A stretch of DNA of 64,000 bases from a bacterium. Lineage in GTDB: Bacteria > Zixibacteria > MSB-5A5 > GN15 > FEB-12. The translations under genes and the position numbers were made by a program. Under the pieces are notes generated by a model. The model was not told the DNA's origin, did not search any database, and saw nothing but the letters and a program-made list of their open reading frames with translations. Position 1 is the first letter of the stretch. Every line of letters starts with the position of its first letter. The stretch spans positions 744,001 through 808,000 of the forward strand of contig JADJGQ010000002.1 in NCBI GenBank assembly GCA_016708025.1. Reading direction: 5' to 3'. Of the stretch, positions 35,175-43,154 are shown one piece after another.

Positions 35175-37622
35175 ATGTTCAGATCGTTAGCGAATCGTTC
35201 TGTTTTCAGTCTGTTTGTTCTCTCCACGATATTCTCTCTCAGTTTCATCACTCCAACCGTCGCTCAGGATAGAAAGATCATCAGCATTACACCGGTGGTG
35301 AAGATCGCTATCGAGGGGATGGTGCGCGACTTTGACAGCCAGCAGCCGATTCCCTTTGCGACTGTGCAGGTCGAAGGGACGGGGCAGTCGACGGTCGCGA
35401 ATGACGCGGGGAGATACCGGTTGATCGTGGAACAAGGGCTGGAGTATCGTCTCAAGTGCAGTCATATCGCCTATTATTCAGAGCGAGTGACGGTGATTGC
35501 GGTTGAGGGAGGAGTCAGTCAGGACTTCGCCCTGCATCCGGCGATGATCGAAATTCCCGGGACCAGCGTGTTTGACCGGGCGGTCGATCCGGCGCAGCGG
35601 ATCATTCTCGAGGCGATCGCACGGAAAAAGGATATTCTGAGCAAACTGCATGACTATAGTTTTGATGCCTATACCAAGCTGGTGGTGCGGGACAGCAAAA
35701 AGCCGGATTCGCTCAATATCCTTTTGATCACGGAAACGCAGGTGACCTGTTATTGGGAGCAACCGGACAAATACAAAGAGGTGATCACGGCGCGGAAACA
35801 GTCCAAGAATATCGAGGCTGAAAACAATCTCGTGACGGTGGGGGAGATACTCAATTTCAATAAGAATCGAATTGAGGCCGGGGAGATGTCGATCGTTTCA
35901 CCAACAGCCAACGATGCGCTTGATTTCTATGACTATTCGCTGATGGATACGACTTTCATTGACAGTCAGCGGGTCTTTGTGCTGGCAATCGAACCGAAGA
36001 ATGACCTTGAGACATTGTTCAAGGGGACGATCCATATCGCGGATTCTACCTTCGATGTGGTGGCGGTTGATGTCGGTTTCAGCGGCCTTCGGTCGGCATT
36101 CATCAAGAATCCCCGTTATAGCCAGCACTGTGCGCAATTCAACAATGAGTATTGGTTGCCGGTGGAGATACGGTTTGGCGCCGATGTCAAACTGCCGATC
36201 CCTTTTCCGGGATTTCCGAGTGAGATGTCGTTTCAGCATGTGGCCTCGCTCCATAATTTCAGTATTGAGCAAGGGATTAAGAAGGGGACATTTGGTGAAA
36301 TTGTACTGGAAGTGACAGAGGAGGCCGACTCGTTTGATTCGACTGCCTGGAACAACCAGCAGTCAATACCATTGACGCAGGATGAAATGACTGGCTATCA
36401 ACGGATCGACTCGCTGGAATCGGTGCCGAAACCGATCGGGAAGCAGTTGGCGATGGCGCTGATCGGGCTGCCTTTCATCGTGTCTACCAGGGATGAACTT
36501 TTCCATTTCAATCGCGCCGAGGGGGCATACCTCGGGTATGGTATGTACTCTAACAAACTACTTCCGCGAACATCATTGAACGGCGGGGTCGGGTACGCCT
36601 TTGGAGCGGAGTACTGGCAATGGCGGGTTGGCGCGTATTTTGAGCCATTGAAAACGTGGCCGCTTACGGCATATGCAGGGTATCATGATTATACATGGCG
36701 CCGTGCGACGGTCATTCATAGGTGGGGGAGTAATATGACTCTGCCGGCGCTGTGGAACCAAACCGACCCGTTTGACTACTTTAAGGAGAAAGGATTTTCG
36801 CTTGGCCTTTCAACCAAACTGGTCAACCAGACTCGGCTTTCGATCGGATACGGTAATTTCCATCAGAAATCAATGGCACTGGCATCGGATTCACTCAATA
36901 GCGATTACAGCTTTTTTGGTGAAGAGGACTCAATTCGGGCAAATCCGGCCATAGCTGACGGACACCTAAGAGACCTCTCCGTCGGATTCAGCGTTGATAC
37001 ACGGCCCCGCATGTTGCGTAAAGGGAAGACTGAGGTGGTAGGAGAGCCGTTGTATTCGGAGTTTTCTGTTGGGCTGGTGCATACATCGCCCGGCTTGCTC
37101 AAAAGCGATTTTGATTTCACCAGTTATCACGCGACTCTCTTTCATCGGCAGCGAACTTTGGGCATGGGGGTGACGTCATTATGGGCATATTACGGCGCAT
37201 CGGATAAGCCATTGCCGCCACAGCGCTACTTTACAATGGAATACAGTCCTCTCGACTTTTATCAGGACCGGTCATTCAAAACGCTCGATCAGACACTTTT
37301 CGCCGGTGACCGGCTGTTTGCAGTCAGCATGCGGCATGAGTTCCGGAGATCGCTTTGGGTGAAAAGCGGGTTGCCGGTGATAAAGAAGATCCCCTGGTGG
37401 CTGAGTGTACATGGCGGGGCGTTCTGGAGTGACTTCAAGCATCAGCCTGACCCGGATCAGATCTATGGTCAGGTGGCGCGCAAGGCGTATTCGGAGATCG
37501 GGTTTTCATTGGGGAATCTGACGCCATTTATCTCGCCGTTCAATTTCAGCGCGGGGTTTACCTGGCAGTTGTCCGCCTACGAAACGAGCGATTGGACATT
37601 TAGTTGGGGAATTGAGTTCTAA
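35175..37622 (+). CDS. DUF5686-type outer-membrane protein with CarboxypepD_reg-like domain
   Basis: About 815 aa. A signal peptide (residues 1-30, ending VAQ) is followed by a carboxypeptidase-regulatory-like Ig domain (IEGMVRDFDSQQPIPFATVQVEGTGQSTVANDAGRY) as in SusC-type proteins. Then comes a soluble region (IILEAIARKKD...YSFDAYTKLVVRD) typical of DUF5686, and a C-terminal beta-barrel ending WTFSWGIEF. There is no TonB plug domain. Such proteins are outer-membrane proteins of FCB bacteria with unknown cargo. The open frame extends far upstream into DUF420, but the Met at 35175 precedes the signal peptide. Confidence 0.82.
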   Translation: MFRSLANRSVFSLFVLSTIFSLSFITPTVAQDRKIISITPVVKIAIEGMVRDFDSQQPIPFATVQVEGTGQSTVANDAGRYRLIVEQGLEYRLKCSHIAYYSERVTVIAVEGGVSQDFALHPAMIEIPGTSVFDRAVDPAQRIILEAIARKKDILSKLHDYSFDAYTKLVVRDSKKPDSLNILLITETQVTCYWEQPDKYKEVITARKQSKNIEAENNLVTVGEILNFNKNRIEAGEMSIVSPTANDALDFYDYSLMDTTFIDSQRVFVLAIEPKNDLETLFKGTIHIADSTFDVVAVDVGFSGLRSAFIKNPRYSQHCAQFNNEYWLPVEIRFGADVKLPIPFPGFPSEMSFQHVASLHNFSIEQGIKKGTFGEIVLEVTEEADSFDSTAWNNQQSIPLTQDEMTGYQRIDSLESVPKPIGKQLAMALIGLPFIVSTRDELFHFNRAEGAYLGYGMYSNKLLPRTSLNGGVGYAFGAEYWQWRVGAYFEPLKTWPLTAYAGYHDYTWRRATVIHRWGSNMTLPALWNQTDPFDYFKEKGFSLGLSTKLVNQTRLSIGYGNFHQKSMALASDSLNSDYSFFGEEDSIRANPAIADGHLRDLSVGFSVDTRPRMLRKGKTEVVGEPLYSEFSVGLVHTSPGLLKSDFDFTSYHATLFHRQRTLGMGVTSLWAYYGASDKPLPPQRYFTMEYSPLDFYQDRSFKTLDQTLFAGDRLFAVSMRHEFRRSLWVKSGLPVIKKIPWWLSVHGGAFWSDFKHQPDPDQIYGQVARKAYSEIGFSLGNLTPFISPFNFSAGFTWQLSAYETSDWTFSWGIEF

Positions 37623-37631
37623 AGCAAAAGC

Positions 37632-38417
37632 ATGAGCGACCTACGTTTTAGTATAGTCTCTGAAGAGGGAGCGTTGGTCGGGGTAGCGCTTCATGCGGGG
37701 AATCGCGTTCGGCCAAACCTACTGGATCACTTTGCCCTGACTGAGATCGAGCGACTCTATGAAGAGGACCCCGGGACAGATCTGTTGGCGGAAATTGCTC
37801 CCACCAGACTAATCTCCCACATATCCCGTTTTGAGCATGACCTAAATCGACCACGTGAAAAGGCTGTGTATCGACATCCCGATGATGCGTGGGGAATGAC
37901 AGTGTGGAAAACAGACTTGCCGGATGCGGCAATTGCTGAGTCACTGGACCATTACGACGAATTCTATCGAACTGCTCAAGCGATGTTGCGGCACAAAGTC
38001 GAGAAATACGGGAAAGCCCTCGTGCTTGATTTGCATTCATATAATCACCGTCGGTCCGGACCGACGATGCCTGCCGCGGATAGCTCCGGCAATCCAACGA
38101 TAGAGATCGACACAACCGAAACGAACCGGCAGCGTTGGTCGGGCCAAATTGATCGCCTGATCGAATGCTTGCGAGATCAAACGTGGAATGGCGAGAGGTT
38201 GGATGTTCGAGAGAATGTCAGATTCAGAGGTCCGGGGCATTTTGCCAAATGGGTCGAGGAGAGTTTTGGTGGATCGATCTGCGTGGTTTCCATCGAGGCG
38301 AAGAAGGTGTACATGGATGAATGGACCGGGGAGATAGACCAGACATCGGTAGAATCACTGCGGCGAGTACTCAAGATTGGAGTTGAGGCTCTGTCTGAGA
38401 GAATATTCGGCGAATAA
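37632..38417 (+). CDS. N-formylglutamate amidohydrolase-family protein
   Basis: This 261-aa cytoplasmic protein resembles N-formylglutamate amidohydrolase (HutG/FGase), a zinc hydrolase that releases glutamate and formate in histidine breakdown. Recognisable features are the early ALHAGNRVRP (the HAG-type substrate motif), SRFEHDLNRPREKAVY, and the zinc-site segment VLDLHSYNHRR. C-terminal SIEAKKVYMDEWTGEID is also characteristic. No histidine-degradation genes are adjacent, so another N-acyl amino acid could be the substrate. Confidence 0.85.
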   Translation: MSDLRFSIVSEEGALVGVALHAGNRVRPNLLDHFALTEIERLYEEDPGTDLLAEIAPTRLISHISRFEHDLNRPREKAVYRHPDDAWGMTVWKTDLPDAAIAESLDHYDEFYRTAQAMLRHKVEKYGKALVLDLHSYNHRRSGPTMPAADSSGNPTIEIDTTETNRQRWSGQIDRLIECLRDQTWNGERLDVRENVRFRGPGHFAKWVEESFGGSICVVSIEAKKVYMDEWTGEIDQTSVESLRRVLKIGVEALSERIFGE

Positions 38418-38446
38418 AAAAAGCGAGGCATCACTACCTCGCTTTG
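38417..38446 (-). terminator. Terminator between convergent genes
   Basis: The arms AAAGCGAGG (38421-38429) and CCTCGCTTT (38438-38446) enclose an 8-base loop. On the minus strand seven T residues follow, terminating the amidohydrolase pair; on the + strand the T-run is shorter, so it may act weakly in both directions. Confidence 0.88.
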
Positions 38447-38466
38447 TCATCTGCGGAGCGGTCGGC

Positions 38467-39771
38467 TTAGTTTGTCGCCCGCTTGGCTTCGTACTTTCGG
38501 TACAGCTCTTTCTGCTTATTATCCAAATCGACCTTTCGACCACCAATGTATGCTTGTGTAACGTTGTGGGTGAGGGGGTCGAGGATATCTCCTCTGGAGA
38601 CGATCAGCGTCGCTTTCTTGCCGATTTCGAGCGAGCCGATCTCTTTATCAACGCCAAAAAGCTGAGCCGGGATAAGGGTGATAGCCCGAAGCGCCAGATC
38701 TTTGTCCAATCCATAAGCGACCGCATTGCCTGCCTGGAAGGGGAGATTGCGCGAACCCCATGTATCGAATGTCCCGAAACAGAAGGTAACTCCGGCTCTG
38801 GCCAGGAGTGCCGGAATGCTGTATGCGAGGTCATAGGCATCATCATGTCGCATCGGCATTGAGGTAGTTGGTGCGACAATCACGGGGATGGAATTGGCGG
38901 TTAGCAATTCGGCGACTTTCCACGCCTCACGTCCACCAGAGATCATCAGTTTAAAGCCAAAGCGTTTGCTGAAGGCAACGGCTTCTTCGATCTGTCGCTG
39001 ATCATCGGCCGAGATGATGACTGGAAGCTCGCCGGAGAAGACCGGGAGCATCGCTTCCCATCGGGTATCCTGCTTGATATTGGGATCGGCTTGTTTGGCC
39101 AGAGAATAGGCGTGGGCACTTTCAAAGAGCTGGGCGATGGCGACCCGGTTCTCGGTCATCTCCTTTTTCTGTTCTTCAACCGTTTTTTCAGACCACCAGG
39201 CATCTACAATGGCCGACGAGGGCCATGCCATATGCAGAGCGACGATCGGCTTTTCGGCGGCATCTTCGCGAGTCCAGCCATCCATGTTCATAAGACTGGA
39301 GCGTCCCTGAATCAGCGCGCCACCGGACACGACGAGGCAAGTGAGGACACCGTTGGAGCGTACAGTTGGAATGATCTCCGAATCGGGGCTGTAGGCGACC
39401 CAGGCTTTCAGGTCGGCATTGTTGCGGCCGATTTCGTTGTTATCGTTGGAGCCGCGGACTGAGCCAACTTCGACCAGGCCGACCTGCGTGTATCCATTGA
39501 TAAGTCCGGGATAGACCATTTGACCGGTAACATCAATCACCTCCGCACCAGCGGGGGGCGTGATGCCGCGGGCGATCTGGGTGATACGACCATTCTCAAA
39601 GAGCAGATCAGTATTCTCCAGAACACCATTGGAAATGGTGTAGAGGGTGCCGCCTTTGAGGAGAATCGGAGCGGTCTGCGGTGCGCCGGGAATATAATCA
39701 TGGGCGCAGATCGATGCTGCTGTCAGCACCAGCAGCAGGGAGAGGAGTTTAGTGAGTCGCATGGTATTCAT
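38467..39771 (-). CDS. Secreted amidohydrolase-family protein, metal site degenerate
   Basis: This 434-aa protein has a signal peptide (about 1-23) and an amidohydrolase (imidazolonepropionase-like) fold: ILLKGGTLYTISNGVLENTDLLFENGRITQI, then VIDVTGQMVYPGLINGYTQVG. In active members the last motif is GLID.H.H with metal-binding His residues; here it is NGYTQ, so the canonical HxH is lost. The C-terminal LGSLEIGKKATLIVSRGDILDPLTHNVTQAYIGGRKV is kept. The ATG at 39771 has AAGGAG four bases upstream and lies inside the end of the upstream gene (23-base overlap). Confidence 0.8.
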   Translation of the reverse strand: MNTMRLTKLLSLLLVLTAASICAHDYIPGAPQTAPILLKGGTLYTISNGVLENTDLLFENGRITQIARGITPPAGAEVIDVTGQMVYPGLINGYTQVGLVEVGSVRGSNDNNEIGRNNADLKAWVAYSPDSEIIPTVRSNGVLTCLVVSGGALIQGRSSLMNMDGWTREDAAEKPIVALHMAWPSSAIVDAWWSEKTVEEQKKEMTENRVAIAQLFESAHAYSLAKQADPNIKQDTRWEAMLPVFSGELPVIISADDQRQIEEAVAFSKRFGFKLMISGGREAWKVAELLTANSIPVIVAPTTSMPMRHDDAYDLAYSIPALLARAGVTFCFGTFDTWGSRNLPFQAGNAVAYGLDKDLALRAITLIPAQLFGVDKEIGSLEIGKKATLIVSRGDILDPLTHNVTQAYIGGRKVDLDNKQKELYRKYEAKRATN

Positions 39772-42700
39772 TCCACTCCTTCCAGTAGTCGAATTGATCT
39801 TCGCAGTCCCACTCTCGTTCGCGTGGTTTGTATCCTTCGCGCCATCGTCCCTTAAAATCGGAGGGTGCAGAGAGCGCCTTCTGAATGAGAGCCGCCTTCT
39901 CAGTGAGAATCGCGACGCGGGCTTTCAGGTCGGTCTCGATATCAAAATAAACGCGGCCATCGATCAAGGTCATTTCCGGTTTTGAATAGATAGAGAGCGG
40001 ATTACCATTCCAGACGACCAGATCAGCATCTTTGCCGACTTTGATAGACCCGACGCGGTCATCGATCTTCAACTGCTTGGCGGGATTGATGGTGACCATC
40101 TTGATGGCATCAAGCTCGCTCATGCCGCCATACATGATCGACTTGGCGGCTTCGTGAGCGAGGCGACGGCCAAGTTCCGGGCTATCGGAATTGATCGAAG
40201 TAATAATGCCGCGCTCATTCATCATAGCCGGGTTATGCGGGATGGCGTCGTACACCTCGAACTTGTAGGCCCACCAGTCAACGATGGATGAGGCGGTGGC
40301 GCCGTGCTTGGCCATCTCATCGGCGACCTTGTATCCCTCAGTGACGTGGGTGAAGTTTTGGACTTTGAAGCCGAATTCCTCGGCCAGCCGCATCAGCATC
40401 AGAATCTCAGTGTACACATAGGAGTGACAGTGGATCAGCATTTTGTTGGTGATGATGTCGAGGGTTGCCTCGAGATTGAGGTCACGACGCGGTGGGATGG
40501 TCCGTTCCTTCTCTCTGGCCGGGAGCGCGTTATATTTCTTCCAATCATCGCCATACTCGCGCGCCGCCTGGTAAACATCGCGGAGAATCGATTCCACACC
40601 CTGTCGGCTCTGCGGGTAACGGATGCTGTACTGTTCGCCCCAGTTGCTCTGCTTGACGTTTTCGCCGAGCGCCATTTTGACGGTCGGGATGGTGTTAGCA
40701 AACTTGAGTTCTTCAGAGGAGGCACCCCAGCGAGGTTTGATGATCTGGGCCTGTCCGCCAATCGGGTTGGCAGAGCCATGCAGGATCTGCAGAGTGGTGA
40801 CACCGGAGGCGACGGCCCGATAGAGGTTGATATCATCGGGGTCGATTATGTCGCCGATGCGGACCTCGGGGGTGGTGATCAGAGTTCCCTCATTTATATC
40901 ACCGGAGCCAGCGATATGGGAGTGTTCATCGATAATGCCAGCCGTCAACTGTTTGCCGGTACCATCGATGATAGTTGCGCCGGCAGGTTCAGGAATTGAC
41001 TTGCCGATCCTGACGATCTTCCCATTCTGAATCAGCAGGTCGGTATTCTCAAGGATACCATCGGCTTCGGAGGTCCAGATGGTTGCATTCCTGATCAACA
41101 GGTTGGCGACCGGAGGAAGCTGCGTGACCCCGTATGCTTTGTTGGGGAAGGTGACATTGGAAACCAGTGATGGCGGTTTCTTCGTTTTGGCGGAGTCAGC
41201 GGCGGCCGGGTCGAACGGAGAGGAGAGTGTTGCCTGGATATTTTCAATGCTGAGATCCGGCATGGTCGCGCGGCCGACCAATCTGTCGTTCTCCTTGCGG
41301 AAAGCAATGCGGGCGACTCCCTGCATGCCGAGGCTGTCCATTCTGAGAGCGAAGGTCATTTCATCGCGGGTGACATTGATCTGGTCGAGCGAGAGTTTTG
41401 TATCTCCCGATTTGATCTCACCGCGCAGAGTATCGAGCTGGCCCTTGAGACTGAGCGAGAGCTCGCGGCCATTCAATCCCATCAAATAATTCCCGCGGAA
41501 ATCGACCTGGTCGAGGGGGATGAATTCGCGACGGTCCCCTTTGACCACTGCACCGAAGAGGTGGGTGGTTTCGCTGAAGATATCGCCATCGGTGATGATG
41601 AAGTTGGCCAGTTTTCCTCTTTCGAGGGTGCCAAGTTCCGACTCCAGTCCGCAGATGCGGGCCGGGACGGTGGTCAGCGCCGCGAGCGCTACGGAGGGGG
41701 AGAGTCCATAACTGATCGCCTGACGGATATTTTTGAGGAACTGGCTGGTCTCTTTAAGGCGATAGGTAGTGAAGGCGAATTTGATGGCGGCTTTGTCCAG
41801 CATGGCAGCATTGGCCGGTGCCTGCTCCCAATAGCGGAGATCCGCGAGATTAACATCGAGGTCATCTTCCGCCTCTTTGACATTAGGCGGTTTCGGGTAG
41901 TTGACCGGGATGATGAGCGTCTGATTGAGCGCGGCGATCTCAGCGGCGCGTTCATATTCATGTCCCGAACCGACATGGATGAACGGGATCTTGAATTCTG
42001 CAGAGATCCGTCCGGCGCGCAAGAGCGAGAGTTCATCATCGGTTTCGAAGATGATCGGTTCGTTGGCAAGTTGCCCGAGAGCGGCGATGGAAAGGTTGAA
42101 CTCCGGCATCGGTTGCTGCGGATTGAGGCGATAGGCGGCGTGCGCTTTGCGATACCAGTCAACATCGAGGAAGGATTGCCGGATAAGAGCGATACTGCCC
42201 ATCAGCGAAGATGGGTATTCTTGAGTTGACATCCCCTTGTTGAAAGAGGCGAAATGCCAGGAGTGTGTTTTGAGGAGGAGGCCATTGGAGAGACCGGTAT
42301 CGACCAGGGTCACAAATGAGCGCCCGCGGAAAACACCATCCAGTGAGCCCGATTGCACAGTCGTGATACCCTGGCGTAGAAGTTCCTCGGCTCGTTTGGC
42401 ATCGGGAGAGAATCCTGAGACAGTATTCAGTTCCGCATGAATAGCATCGTTCCAGGAATCAGCGCCCTGTCGATTTGCTTCGTACTGCGGACGAGCGTTA
42501 CGCTGGCGATTTGGCTTTTCCGGTACAGGTAATCCGTACTGACCATACGGATCAATGAAGCCGGGGTAAATGGTCTTACCCTTGAGATCGACGACAACTG
42601 CACCGTCCGGAATCTGCACTTTTTCACCGACTGCCTGAATCTTTCCCTGCTCGACAATGAGAATGCCTGACGGAATTGTCAGGTCAGGGGAGACGACGAT

Positions 42701-42820
42701 CCTGGCGTTGATGTAGGCTTTGAGGTCCGGGGTTTTGGTTCTGACGCCGAAAGGAGGGGTGGTTTGGGCGCCGAGGCCGGTAGCCAGCGCCAACAACAGG
42801 ACGAGTAACCGTATCATCAT
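39749..42820 (-). CDS. Secreted double amidohydrolase-domain protein
   Basis: About 1023 aa. A signal peptide (MMIRLLVLLLALATGLGAQ) is followed by two amidohydrolase domains. The first reads VVVDLKGKTIYPGFIDPYGQYG, again lacking the metal HxH. The second, from about residue 590, reads KQLTAGIIDEHSHIAGSGD, with the HxH intact, and HCHSYVYTEILMLMRLAEEFGF supplying a further His. C-terminal GSIKVGKDADLVVWNGNPLSIYSKPEMTLIDGRVYF is typical. It probably hydrolyses a cyclic amide or peptide-like substrate in the periplasm; specificity is unknown. The start at 42820 rather than 42877 is chosen for the signal peptide. Confidence 0.83.
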   Translation of the reverse strand: MMIRLLVLLLALATGLGAQTTPPFGVRTKTPDLKAYINARIVVSPDLTIPSGILIVEQGKIQAVGEKVQIPDGAVVVDLKGKTIYPGFIDPYGQYGLPVPEKPNRQRNARPQYEANRQGADSWNDAIHAELNTVSGFSPDAKRAEELLRQGITTVQSGSLDGVFRGRSFVTLVDTGLSNGLLLKTHSWHFASFNKGMSTQEYPSSLMGSIALIRQSFLDVDWYRKAHAAYRLNPQQPMPEFNLSIAALGQLANEPIIFETDDELSLLRAGRISAEFKIPFIHVGSGHEYERAAEIAALNQTLIIPVNYPKPPNVKEAEDDLDVNLADLRYWEQAPANAAMLDKAAIKFAFTTYRLKETSQFLKNIRQAISYGLSPSVALAALTTVPARICGLESELGTLERGKLANFIITDGDIFSETTHLFGAVVKGDRREFIPLDQVDFRGNYLMGLNGRELSLSLKGQLDTLRGEIKSGDTKLSLDQINVTRDEMTFALRMDSLGMQGVARIAFRKENDRLVGRATMPDLSIENIQATLSSPFDPAAADSAKTKKPPSLVSNVTFPNKAYGVTQLPPVANLLIRNATIWTSEADGILENTDLLIQNGKIVRIGKSIPEPAGATIIDGTGKQLTAGIIDEHSHIAGSGDINEGTLITTPEVRIGDIIDPDDINLYRAVASGVTTLQILHGSANPIGGQAQIIKPRWGASSEELKFANTIPTVKMALGENVKQSNWGEQYSIRYPQSRQGVESILRDVYQAAREYGDDWKKYNALPAREKERTIPPRRDLNLEATLDIITNKMLIHCHSYVYTEILMLMRLAEEFGFKVQNFTHVTEGYKVADEMAKHGATASSIVDWWAYKFEVYDAIPHNPAMMNERGIITSINSDSPELGRRLAHEAAKSIMYGGMSELDAIKMVTINPAKQLKIDDRVGSIKVGKDADLVVWNGNPLSIYSKPEMTLIDGRVYFDIETDLKARVAILTEKAALIQKALSAPSDFKGRWREGYKPREREWDCEDQFDYWKEWNEYHATH

Positions 42821-43154
42821 ATCCGGATAGAATAGTAAAATAAAGGCAGGGATGCAACGGCTTTGCTTGCCTAACATAGACTGAGAGGCCCAACGATTCC
42901 TTGTATCTTCAAGTCTCTCAAGCCGAAGTAGTGCAATAATTCAACACCGTTTGACCTAAACTGGACAACAAGGTAGCCGAACAGTTAGGTAAGTCGAAGT
43001 GAATTCGACAAACCGATGCCGGCCTATGGCCGGAACGGCGGTACTGGTTGTACTGGGGCAGCAAATACAGTCGACTAAAGAGGGGCGGTACGCGCGGATC
43101 TTATCTGCGCATTGCGAAATCCATCGCAAGGGCCGCAATAGACCGGAGGGAATT
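42821..43154. other. Intergenic region between amidohydrolase and carbonic anhydrase-porin genes
   Basis: About 330 bases between divergent genes. The frame of the downstream gene is open through part of it, but there is no domain or signal peptide in that extension. No clear promoter pair or palindrome stands out; a TTGACC at about 42950 lacks a good -10. Confidence 0.5.

Noticed and set aside
42999..43154. Upstream extension of the carbonic anhydrase-porin frame
   Set aside because: The extension has no signal peptide or homology, while the ATG at 43155 has GGAGGG upstream and directly begins a signal peptide.
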